5,788 nucleotides of DNA from an uncultured Bacillus sp. (lineage in GTDB: Bacteria > Bacillota > Bacilli > Bacillales > Cytobacillaceae): positions 1-5,788 of the forward strand of contig CALCRD010000504.1 in the NCBI GenBank assembly GCA_937894355.1, written 5' to 3'. Positions within the stretch are counted from its first letter, which is position 1; each line of letters starts with the position of its first letter. Shown piece after piece: positions 1-5,730 of this stretch. The notes beneath the pieces are model-generated. The model had not been told where the DNA came from, made no database searches, and saw nothing but the letters and a program-made list of their open reading frames with translations. The translations under genes were made by a program, and so were the position numbers.

Positions 1-1023
1 GAAAGGCTGGAAAAATGGGAAGCTCTAGAGAAACGTAACTTCGACGGAGAGCTTACCAAGTTGGTTTTAGATGAATGGCTTACTGAGGAGGGCGTGGATC
101 TTCTCTTTCATGCTTTGCTCACTGGCGTAAAAGTTGAAAATGGCAAAATTACTAGCATTACCGTTGCGGGTAAAGGTGAGGAGTTAGAACTGAAAGCTTC
201 TTATTTTATTGATTGTACAGGCGATGGTGATCTTGCTGCTTTAGCTGGTGTGCCCATGAATATGGGAAGAGGCGAAGATCATCTCTGCCAGCCCATGACA
301 ACTTGTTTTCAACTGGGGGGCGTAGATGATGAGCTGATGTTGTCTCGGGAGGAGCTAAGCGGGCTTTACAATAAAGCTAAAGCTGAGGGCAGGCTCAAAA
401 ACCCAAGAGAAAACGTGCTTTGGTTTTACACAATTCGCCCAAACGAAATTCACTTCAATACCACACGCGTTGTGGGTAAAAACCCGGTCTCCATCAAAGA
501 GCTAACAGAGGCTGAGCTTGAGGCTAGAGGGCAAATTGCGCAAATGTTTAGGTGGCTGAAAGAAGAGGTTCCGGCTTTCAAAGACGCATACATCCTTCGG
601 ATCGCAACCCAAATCGGAGTCCGGGAGAGCAGAACCATAAAGGGTGCTTATCAGCTGACAGAAGAAGACGTGCTAGGTGGGCGGAAGTTCCCTCAAAGCA
701 TTGGCAAATGTTCATATCCAATAGATATTCACAGTCCCAAAGGGGAAGGGACCACAATTGCAGCCTTAGCGCCAGGTGATTGGTATGAGATCCCCTACAC
801 CACCCTTTACAATCCGGGTTTTAAGAATTTATTAGCAGCAGGCCGCTGTATTTCCTCAACCCATGAAGCGCAAGCGTCGCTACGAATTATGCCTACTTGT
901 ATGGTAATTGGGCAAGCTGCAGGTTTAGCTGCCTCCCTTGCTCAGGCAGATGGTTTACCTGTGGATAGGGTCCCTGTGGAGTTATTGCAAACAGAGCTGA
1001 AAGCAGCAGGGGCGGATCTTTAA
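1..1023 (+). CDS. FAD-dependent oxidoreductase, C-terminal part (5' end outside window)
   Basis: The frame is open from base 1 to the TAA at 1021-1023, giving 340 visible residues. The in-frame TTG at 61 is not a credible start, because the residues before it (around FDGELTKLVLDEWL) read like the continuous family sequence. The protein resembles the FAD_oxidored family (Pfam PF12831), flavoproteins that oxidise or reduce a small, here unknown, substrate. Visible signatures, numbered from base 1, are a YFIDCTGDGDLAALAG block near residues 68-83 (typical second FAD-contacting segment), GVRESR near 206-211, LLAAGR near 277-282, and a terminal GQAAG near 304-308 that normally contacts the flavin. 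The N-terminal GxGxxG dinucleotide fold is missing only because the window starts late; such proteins are usually about 430-470 residues, so roughly 100 are outside. No signal peptide or membrane segment is visible. The family call is firm. The substrate cannot be told. Confidence 0.88.
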   Translation, partial: ERLEKWEALEKRNFDGELTKLVLDEWLTEEGVDLLFHALLTGVKVENGKITSITVAGKGEELELKASYFIDCTGDGDLAALAGVPMNMGRGEDHLCQPMTTCFQLGGVDDELMLSREELSGLYNKAKAEGRLKNPRENVLWFYTIRPNEIHFNTTRVVGKNPVSIKELTEAELEARGQIAQMFRWLKEEVPAFKDAYILRIATQIGVRESRTIKGAYQLTEEDVLGGRKFPQSIGKCSYPIDIHSPKGEGTTIAALAPGDWYEIPYTTLYNPGFKNLLAAGRCISSTHEAQASLRIMPTCMVIGQAAGLAASLAQADGLPVDRVPVELLQTELKAAGADL

Positions 1024-1064
1024 TATAGAAGGCCAGCTTTTTCGGAAGCTGGCCTTCTATATTA
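1021..1064. terminator. Perfect 19-bp hairpin on the oxidoreductase stop codon, probable bidirectional terminator
   Basis: Bases 1021-1039 and 1046-1064 are perfect reverse complements around a six-base loop (TTTCGG). The GC-richer core (GGCCAGC/GCTGGCC) is flanked by A/T-rich arms, so the 3' side of the core runs into TTCTATATTA, a partial U tract. The stop codon TAA forms the first three bases of the left arm. The position, directly after one gene and before the next promoter, fits a Rho-independent terminator. The lack of a clean run of U keeps this below certainty. Confidence 0.7.
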
Positions 1065-1122
1065 AAGGGCGAGGAAAAACTTGACTTTGGGCCGGGGCCG
1101 ATTAACCAACCAGCCGGTGAAT

Positions 1123-1151
1123 TTGTGATTATTTTCATTTTGAGTTATAAT
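1123..1151 (+). promoter_or_regulatory. Sigma-A type promoter for the opu operon
   Basis: A perfect -10 box TATAAT lies at 1146-1151. It is preceded at a 17-bp spacing by TTGTGA at 1123-1128, which matches 4 of 6 bases of the -35 consensus TTGACA. Transcription would start near 1158 and leave a short leader of about 30 nt before the receptor gene. This is the only consensus-quality promoter I can see in the window, and it sits between the upstream hairpin and the operon. No operator could be identified, so osmotic control at the promoter is not shown by the sequence. Confidence 0.75.
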
Positions 1152-1180
1152 AGGGAAGTGAGTGGAACTTTATTTTTATA

Positions 1181-1193
1181 AAAGGAGAGATTG
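1181..1193 (+). promoter_or_regulatory. Ribosome binding site and TTG start of opuAC, unusually close together
   Basis: AAAGGAG at 1181-1187 is a good Shine-Dalgarno sequence, but only three bases separate it from the TTG at 1191-1193. The next in-frame codons offer no ATG or GTG before the signal peptide core. An ATT at 1197, nine bases from the Shine-Dalgarno, is a rarer alternative start that would keep the lipoprotein signal. TTG is retained as the more usual initiator. Confidence 0.55.
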
Positions 1194-2210
1194 GTTATTT
1201 TTAGTTCAAAAAAAATCAAATCGGTTTTGTTAGCAATTATTGTTTGTTTAGTTGTTCTGTTTGCATCTTGCTCACCGAAAAAGGATGTATCAAAAAATGA
1301 GCTTGTTTTAGCTGATGCAGGTTGGGACAGTATACGAGTTCACAATTCCATAGCTAGCTTTATTATTGAAAATGGATATGGATATAAGACCGATGTCATT
1401 ACCGGATCATCCTCTATAACCTTACAAGGCCTAACTCAGGGGGACATTGACATTTATATGGAGGCTTGGACCGACAACTTCAAAGAGATTTACAACTCCG
1501 GTATTGACAGTGGCGATATTGAAGAGCTATCCATAAATTTTGATGATAACGCCCAAGGACTTTATGTTCCAACTTATATAATTAAAGGAGACGCCGAAAA
1601 AGGAATTGAGCCAATTGCTCCGGATTTAAAGTCAGTCAATGATTTGCTAAAGTATTGGAAGCTATTTCAGGACCCTGATAATCACCAAAGAGGCAGAATC
1701 TATGGTTCTCCCCCGAACTGGTTTGCTGATGAGGTGCTTCGTGGAAAGTTTAAAACCTATGGTTTAGATGAAAAGTTTGATTATTTCAATCCCGGCTCTG
1801 ATACGGCACTGAATACTTCAATAGTTGCTGCTGTAGAAAAAGGTGAGCCATGGGTTGGATATTATTGGGAACCTACATGGATCATGGGTAAATATGACAT
1901 GACCTTACTTGAAGACGAGCCATATACACCTGAAAAATGGGAAAATGGATTTGCTTGTGAATTCCCAGGTGTTAAAGTCACTGTCGCCGTAAATAAAGGG
2001 ATGGTTGAAAAAGCACCGGAAGTCGTTGAGTTCTTGAAAAACTATAAAACAAGTTCAGAGCTTACCAACGAGATGTTAGCCTATATGCAGGAAAATGACG
2101 CTAGAGCCGATGAAACTGCTATTTGGTTTTTACAAAAGTATGAAGAACTGTGGACACAGTGGCTACCAGAGGATATAGCAAGTAAGGTTAAAGAAGCACT
2201 TCAATCGTAA
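1191..2210 (+). CDS. opuAC: Glycine betaine/quaternary ammonium ABC transporter substrate-binding lipoprotein
   Basis: This 339-residue protein belongs to the OpuAC/ProX type (Pfam PF04069), extracytoplasmic receptors that capture glycine betaine or related compatible solutes for a type I ABC importer. Residues 7-26 form a basic then hydrophobic signal peptide ending in LFASC. Cys27 is the likely lipidated residue, although Phe at -3 departs from the usual Leu of a lipobox. The mature domain opens with ELVLADAGWDSIRV (37-50) and carries GDIDIYMEAW (84-93) and GEPWVGYYWEPTW (218-230), both typical of the family. Trp45, Trp93, Trp177, Trp221, Trp226 and Trp230 are candidates for the aromatic cage that binds the trimethylammonium group; which ones do so cannot be decided here. 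It is first in a three-gene operon, 22 nt ahead of the permease, downstream of its own promoter. Exact substrate (betaine, proline betaine, carnitine or choline) is open. Confidence 0.93.
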   Translation: MVIFSSKKIKSVLLAIIVCLVVLFASCSPKKDVSKNELVLADAGWDSIRVHNSIASFIIENGYGYKTDVITGSSSITLQGLTQGDIDIYMEAWTDNFKEIYNSGIDSGDIEELSINFDDNAQGLYVPTYIIKGDAEKGIEPIAPDLKSVNDLLKYWKLFQDPDNHQRGRIYGSPPNWFADEVLRGKFKTYGLDEKFDYFNPGSDTALNTSIVAAVEKGEPWVGYYWEPTWIMGKYDMTLLEDEPYTPEKWENGFACEFPGVKVTVAVNKGMVEKAPEVVEFLKNYKTSSELTNEMLAYMQENDARADETAIWFLQKYEELWTQWLPEDIASKVKEALQS

Positions 2211-2232
2211 GAAAGCTGAGGGTTAAAGAAAA

Positions 2233-3081
2233 ATGCATAGTTTTCCTGTCTTATTTGATTTTGATCCCGGAATATATGTAAAAGTATTAGTTGATTGGCT
2301 CACGGTAAACTTCCAAGGATTTTTTGATGCTCTGACAGTTGGCGTAAAATGGATTGTCTTCAATATACATGATTTGCTGACATTTATACCTTGGTTCTTA
2401 TTCATTTTCTTGATTTTCCTCCTTGGTTGGAGACTTAAAAACTTCAAGTCAGGCTTGGGTTATGCCATCATGTTTACAACAATAGGTCTAATAGGATTAT
2501 GGAGTGAAATGATTTTCACTTTGTCTATAGTAATCACTTCAGTAATAATTAGTATACTCATTGGGGTACCTGTTGGAATATATTCAGCATATAATCAAAA
2601 GCTGGAAGCTTTTTTGAAGCCATTGCTAGATGGCATGCAAACAATGCCCAGTTTCGTGTATCTTATACCGGCTATGATTTTCTTCGGCTTAGGAACTGTG
2701 CCTGCAATCTTTGCAACTATAGTGTACTCTACACCGCCTTGCATAAGGCTAACTAGCTTAGCTATTAAAAGCGTGCCTGGAGAAATGAGAGAAGCAGCTT
2801 ATGCTTTTGGTTCCTCCAGGTGGCAGGCGTTGATCAAAGTAGAGCTGCCCCAGGCAATGCCGACTATTATGGCAGGCATCAATCAAACCACAATGATGGC
2901 AATGTCTATGGTAGTTATCTCTTCTATGATCGGAGCTAAGGGTCTTGGTGAGAATGTATTGATAGCAATAAACAGAACGGATATCGCAATGGGATTTAAC
3001 TCAGGCATAAGTATAGTCTTTTTGGCTATAATTATCGACAGGATTACTCAAATGATTTCTCGAAAATATGAAAATGTATAA
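2233..3081 (+). CDS. opuAB: Glycine betaine/quaternary ammonium ABC transporter permease
   Basis: The 282-residue product is a membrane permease of the OpuAB/ProW type (BPD_transp_1, Pfam PF00528) and forms the transport channel, presumably as a homodimer. Hydrophobic segments lie near residues 51-67, 76-91, 93-117, 140-164, 211-235 and 255-269. The cytoplasmic EAA loop that docks onto the ATPase is clear: EMREAAYAFGSSRWQALIKV runs from 184 and is followed by ELP at 204-206, with EAA at 187-189 and the conserved Gly at 193. GVPVGIYSAYN (111-121) and SSMIGAKGLGENV (230-242) are also family features. The ATG at 2233 is preceded by GAGGG at 2218-2222, ten bases upstream. The gene lies between the receptor and the ATPase with 22-nt junctions on both sides. 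The receptor is a separate lipoprotein and not fused to this permease, unlike the lactococcal OpuABC arrangement. Confidence 0.94.
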   Translation: MHSFPVLFDFDPGIYVKVLVDWLTVNFQGFFDALTVGVKWIVFNIHDLLTFIPWFLFIFLIFLLGWRLKNFKSGLGYAIMFTTIGLIGLWSEMIFTLSIVITSVIISILIGVPVGIYSAYNQKLEAFLKPLLDGMQTMPSFVYLIPAMIFFGLGTVPAIFATIVYSTPPCIRLTSLAIKSVPGEMREAAYAFGSSRWQALIKVELPQAMPTIMAGINQTTMMAMSMVVISSMIGAKGLGENVLIAINRTDIAMGFNSGISIVFLAIIIDRITQMISRKYENV

Positions 3082-3087
3082 ATCCTT

Positions 3088-3106
3088 GGGAGCGAAAAGC
3101 ATAATG
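3088..3106 (+). promoter_or_regulatory. Ribosome binding site that selects the internal ATG of opuAA
   Basis: GGGAG at 3088-3092 lies 11 bases before the ATG at 3104-3106. The earlier in-frame ATGs at 3068 and 3074 lie inside the end of the permease gene and have no purine-rich site before them. Starting at 3104 gives the MSKKVEVKNLVKIFG opening usual for ProV/OpuAA proteins and an intergenic gap of 22 nt. Confidence 0.65.
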
Positions 3107-4312
3107 TCAAAAAAAGTAGAAGTTAAAAATTTAGTTAAAATATTTGGTTCAAAACCCAGGTTGGCCCTGAGGAGATTAGAAGAGGGCTGGTCAAAGGACA
3201 AGATTTTAAAAGCTACCGGTCAAACAGTAGGTGTTAACAATGCTTCATTATCCGTAGATGAAGGTGAGTTCTTTGTGATAATGGGATTGTCCGGTAGCGG
3301 AAAATCCACCCTTATAAGATGTCTCAATCTATTAAATGTACCAACTTCCGGTGAGATAATAGTAGATGGTAAAAATATCGTTGAATTCGATAAAAAACAG
3401 CTGAGAGAATTTAGACAAAAAAAGGTTGCCATGGTATTTCAAAATTTCGGCCTGTTTACACATAGAACTGTACTTGGCAATGTGGAATATGGCTTGGAAA
3501 TTAGGAATATTGATAAAGCCGAAAGGCAGCAAATCGCACTTGATGCTCTGGAAAGTGTGGGGCTTAAAGGCTGGGAGGATAAAAAGCCCACGGAACTCAG
3601 CGGTGGTATGCAGCAGAGGGTGGGTCTGGCCCGAGCCCTGGCCAATGATCCGGATATACTTCTTATGGATGAGCCTTTCGGTGCTTTAGATCCGCTAATT
3701 CGAAGAGATATGCAGATAGAGCTTTTAGAAATTCAATCCAAACTTAAAAAGACTATTATCTTTATCACTCATGACATTAATGAGGCATTTAAACTAGGCG
3801 ATAGAGTGGCCGTAATGAAGGATGGCAAAATTGTTCAACAGGGAACACCAGAAGACATATTAAATAATCCTTCAGATGAATATATCGAGGATTTTGTGAA
3901 GAGTATTGACCGCACAAAGGTGATCCAAGCCAAAAACATTATGATAAAACCCCATGCTTTAGTATCAATAAAAGACGGTGTAAGGGTTGCCATTAAAGAA
4001 ATGCAAGCCAACAATATCTCCAGTGTTTTTGTGGTTGACGGGAAAATGAAAATAGAAGGCATTGTAACAATAGATGATTGCGTGGAAGCCGTAAAACACA
4101 AACAAACATCACTTAAAGAATTATTACGACATGATTACTACAAGACCGCAGAAGATGAGTATATCGAAAATATTCTAGAAGATGCTACCAAATCAAAGTA
4201 TCCTATAATTGTGGTAAATGATGAGGATAGGTTATTGGGGATAATAGTACGCACATCAATACTAACAGGCCTACTACCAAATGAATCGGACACTGAGATA
4301 GAATCTGCCTAA
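3104..4312 (+). CDS. opuAA: Glycine betaine/quaternary ammonium ABC transporter ATPase with tandem CBS domains
   Basis: The chosen 402-residue product is the cytoplasmic ATPase of the importer, of ProV/OpuAA type. A start at 3068 would add 12 residues that overlap the permease and look non-native. Numbered from 3104: the N-terminal KIFGSKPRLALRRLEEGW segment is typical of ProV. Walker A GLSGSGKST is at 61-69, the Q loop MVFQNF at 110-115, signature LSGGMQQ at 165-171, Walker B ILLMDEP at 185-191 with catalytic Glu190, and the switch His at 223 in FITHD. All catalytic motifs are intact. The C-terminal part holds two CBS repeats, near 276-331 and 343-391. In characterised OpuA systems this module tunes transport to ionic strength and can bind cyclic di-AMP. 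The tail ending NESDTEIESA is acidic, like the anionic tail of lactococcal OpuA. Last gene of the operon, followed by a hairpin 13 nt after the stop. Ligand control is inference. Confidence 0.94.
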   Translation: MSKKVEVKNLVKIFGSKPRLALRRLEEGWSKDKILKATGQTVGVNNASLSVDEGEFFVIMGLSGSGKSTLIRCLNLLNVPTSGEIIVDGKNIVEFDKKQLREFRQKKVAMVFQNFGLFTHRTVLGNVEYGLEIRNIDKAERQQIALDALESVGLKGWEDKKPTELSGGMQQRVGLARALANDPDILLMDEPFGALDPLIRRDMQIELLEIQSKLKKTIIFITHDINEAFKLGDRVAVMKDGKIVQQGTPEDILNNPSDEYIEDFVKSIDRTKVIQAKNIMIKPHALVSIKDGVRVAIKEMQANNISSVFVVDGKMKIEGIVTIDDCVEAVKHKQTSLKELLRHDYYKTAEDEYIENILEDATKSKYPIIVVNDEDRLLGIIVRTSILTGLLPNESDTEIESA

Positions 4313-4317
4313 GTATT

Positions 4318-4353
4318 AAAAAAGAGGAGCACCCCCTATTAGCGGGGTGCTCC
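4318..4353. terminator. GC-rich hairpin after opuAA, bidirectional, strongest on the minus strand
   Basis: Bases 4326-4335 (GGAGCACCCC) and 4344-4353 (GGGGTGCTCC) form a perfect 10-bp stem with an eight-base loop. On the + strand the stem is followed by AATAATATCG, which is not a proper U tract. Six A residues at 4318-4323 precede it, so a minus-strand transcript would read the stem followed closely by six U, a textbook intrinsic terminator. It probably ends the opu transcript and also blocks antisense reading into opuAA. Confidence 0.8.
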
Positions 4354-4611
4354 AATAATATCGTGAAAAATCATTATCTGGTTAATGGACAAAATAAAAT
4401 AAAAAGCTGGCTTTGGGGCTCTTGTATCTCAAATGAAAGATGGGCTGAAAGATATTATTTTACTTGAGTCTGATGAAGTTAATTTAATGGATCAATCCTC
4501 TGAGATTAATAAGTCTGTAGATCAAGTTCAAAGAGATCTTTTGCTCAAACATCATTTATTGGTTTAGTCCGAGGAAAGCACGTAGTTCAAATTATCAATA
4601 TAACAACTTAC
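4354..4611. other. AT-rich intergenic gap, no confirmed gene
   Basis: About 260 bases separate the opu hairpin from the ribosome binding site of the next gene. The only coding-like stretch is the small + strand frame listed at 4433-4567. A TATAAC at 4599-4604 resembles a -10 box for the downstream pair, but no acceptable -35 lies 16-18 bp before it. No hairpin of terminator quality, tRNA or repeat was seen. Confidence 0.5.
4433..4567 (+). CDS. Unrecognised 44-codon ORF, possible gene remnant
   Basis: ATG at 4433 opens a frame that ends at TAG 4565-4567. The same frame is open back to a stop at 4400-4402, so 54 codons are stop-free. The product is charged and amphipathic (for example MKDGLKDIILLESDEVNLMD at the start, SSEINKSVDQVQRDLLLKHH later) and looks more protein-like than random AT-rich sequence. 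No Shine-Dalgarno precedes the ATG, no family could be recognised, and the length is small. It may be the tail of a decayed gene, a very small protein, or chance. Confidence 0.2.
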   Translation: MKDGLKDIILLESDEVNLMDQSSEINKSVDQVQRDLLLKHHLLV

Positions 4612-4622
4612 AGGAGTTCTTT

Positions 4623-5069
4623 ATGAAAATATTGATTGACGCTGATGGCTGTCCAGTGGTGGATATCACCGTGCAGATGGCCAAAAAGTACCATATCGAA
4701 TGCTTTATTCTTTGCGACACCGCTCACTTTTTTGAAAAAGATGGGGCCACTATTTTGACTTTTCCAAAGGGAGCGGACAGCGTTGACTTTGCCCTGGTCA
4801 ATCGCGTTTCTTCCGGCGATATTGTCGTTACCCAAGATTACGGTCTTGCTGCCATGTGCCTGTCCAAAAATGCCATCGTAATCAGTCAGGATGGAATGGA
4901 ATACACTGCCGACAATATTGATGCCATGCTGCTTGCACGCCATACAGCCCAAAAAATCCGCAACTCTGGTGGCAGGCTAAAGGGACCTAAAAAAAGAACC
5001 GCGGTTCAGGATGAAGAATTTAAAACAAAACTCACCTCTCTACTGGACAACAGAGGAAATACACAATGA
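4623..5069 (+). CDS. yqxD: YaiI/YqxD family protein (DUF188, UPF0178)
   Basis: This 148-residue cytoplasmic protein matches the full length of the YaiI/YqxD family (about 150 residues), a widespread group with a PIN-like fold and no settled function. Hallmarks are the opening MKILIDADGCPV (1-12), PKGADSVDFALVN (48-60), GDIVVTQDYGLA (65-76) and GGRLKGPKKR (116-125). The acidic residues Asp6, Asp8, Asp52, Asp55, Asp66 and Asp72 are placed as in a possible metal-binding nuclease-like site, but activity is not established. The start is well supported: AGGAG at 4612-4616 lies six bases before the ATG. Its stop overlaps the start of the following gene in ATGA, so the two are probably translated together. 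Local GC is about 50%, well above the opu genes. There is no signal peptide or membrane segment. Confidence 0.92.
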   Translation: MKILIDADGCPVVDITVQMAKKYHIECFILCDTAHFFEKDGATILTFPKGADSVDFALVNRVSSGDIVVTQDYGLAAMCLSKNAIVISQDGMEYTADNIDAMLLARHTAQKIRNSGGRLKGPKKRTAVQDEEFKTKLTSLLDNRGNTQ

Positions 5070-5332
5070 AAACTGAAGAAGCCATCAAACATTACGCATA
5101 TATGCTCCGCTGCGCCGACGGCACCATTTATAGCGGCTACTCGACAGATCCGGAGCGCCGTGCCGCTGTGCATAATAGTGGACGGGGCGCCAAATATACC
5201 CGTTCCCGTCTGCCGGTTGAACTGGTTTTTCGTGAGTGCTTTCCCACAAAAAGCGAGGCGCTGAAGCGGGAGGCGGCGCTCAAGAAGCTCGACCACGCCG
5301 AAAAACTCTCGCTGATTTCACATCCTATGTGA
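5066..5332 (+). CDS. Small GIY-YIG nuclease-superfamily protein (UPF0213, YazA/YhbQ type)
   Basis: The 88-residue product is essentially a single GIY-YIG domain, the usual size for YazA/YhbQ-like proteins. The two motif strands read YAYML (10-14) and TIYSGYSTD (20-28), with YSG replacing the classical YIG as is common in this subfamily. Arg31/Arg32 in PERR, His36-Asn37, the KYTRSRLPVELVF strand (43-55) and Glu69 in ALKREAALKKL supply the expected catalytic-type residues. It may cut DNA, but the cellular role of these stand-alone proteins is poorly defined. Its ATG at 5066 shares the sequence ATGA with the stop of yqxD, and AGAGGA at 5052-5057 lies eight bases upstream, which supports both the start and translational coupling. 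The gene is about 60% GC by hand count over 5101-5280, the richest stretch in the window, suggesting a different history from the opu operon. Confidence 0.9.
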   Translation: MKTEEAIKHYAYMLRCADGTIYSGYSTDPERRAAVHNSGRGAKYTRSRLPVELVFRECFPTKSEALKREAALKKLDHAEKLSLISHPM

Positions 5333-5338
5333 TTTATT
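5318..5338 (+). terminator. Weak hairpin at the end of the GIY-YIG gene
   Basis: TCACAT (5318-5323) and ATGTGA (5327-5332) pair around CCT, overlap the last codons and the stop, and are followed by TTTATT. The six-base, AT-rich stem with a three-base loop is weak, so this is only a possible terminator. No better candidate follows the gene. Confidence 0.2.
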
Positions 5339-5476
5339 GAGGAAATTGGCTGTTCTTTCCTTAATGGATAGGGCTTTGTTTGGGAAAGAGGGAGCATAGG
5401 GGAATAAACAAATCTATGTTTTTCCTACTCACCCTTGATGTTTATGATCCAAAAGCTATGTGAGCATATTGGCTAG

Positions 5477-5730
5477 GTAAAGTGGGAGCCATCCCAATGG
5501 AAAATTCCTCCTGGGCTATTGGCAGAAGCACTAATAATGAATACTTTGCTGGACGAGATGCTCTGTATAAAGTCGAGGAATCCCTACATTTTTGGGCATC
5601 TGTTTGGTGCTGTAGGAGTTCTTATGGGAGAACCTGGCAGGGGTTCTGCTTGCCCTCGTTCTTCTAATTGCAAGATGGTATGAAAACAATTTTTTGCTGG
5701 GGAGCAAAGCCCCACAGACGCGAAGTTGGT
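5477..5730 (+). pseudogene. Possible frameshifted remnant of a membrane protein
   Basis: The frame beginning at 5477 reads a protein-like segment including PPGLLAEALIMNTLLDEML and FGHLFGAVGVLMGE. Near 5624-5630 the sensible text moves to the next frame, which reads NLAGVLLALVLLIARWYENN and ends at TAA 5730. Joining the two would give two neighbouring hydrophobic helices ended by a basic-aromatic RWYENN, as in a membrane protein. No family is recognised, no good start or ribosome binding site is present, and the overlapping frame from GTG 5482 is also open. This is inference from reading-frame texture only; it could also be two chance frames, or a sequencing error in a real gene. Confidence 0.25.

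Noticed and set aside
61..63. TTG as the start codon of the oxidoreductase
   Set aside because: The frame is open to base 1, the preceding residues fit the family, and no ribosome binding site stands before the TTG. The gene is simply cut by the window edge.
1081..1086. TTGACT as a second -35 box upstream of opuAC
   Set aside because: It matches the consensus in 5 of 6 bases, but no -10-like hexamer follows at 16-18 bp; the DNA there is GC-rich and then AACCAACC.
3068..3070. ATG at 3068 as the ATPase start, overlapping the permease by 14 nt
   Set aside because: It adds 12 non-family residues and has no Shine-Dalgarno sequence, whereas the ATG at 3104 has GGGAG at 11 nt and begins with the usual ProV/OpuAA N-terminus.
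4403..4567. Similarity of the small ORF to a chemotaxis receptor signalling tail
   Set aside because: Phrases such as SSEINKSVDQVQ suggested it, but the highly conserved hairpin-tip sequence is absent and no real alignment can be made by eye.
4565..4582. AGTCCGAGGAAAGCACG resembling a piece of RNase P RNA
   Set aside because: Only a short purine-rich similarity; none of the surrounding conserved helices are present.
4608..4952. Minus-strand 114-residue frame opposite yqxD
   Set aside because: It is the antisense shadow of a clear DUF188 gene with a good ribosome binding site, and its product has no recognisable features.
5482..5667. GTG-started 61-residue frame in the right-hand region
   Set aside because: There is no convincing ribosome binding site, the product is rich in Trp, Cys and Ser without family features, and another frame in the same DNA reads more like a protein.
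5699..5713. GGGG/CCCC hairpin as a terminator
   Set aside because: The stem is short with a bulge, and the T run lies before it and not after it, so it cannot act as an intrinsic terminator on the + strand. The minus strand also lacks U residues after the stem.
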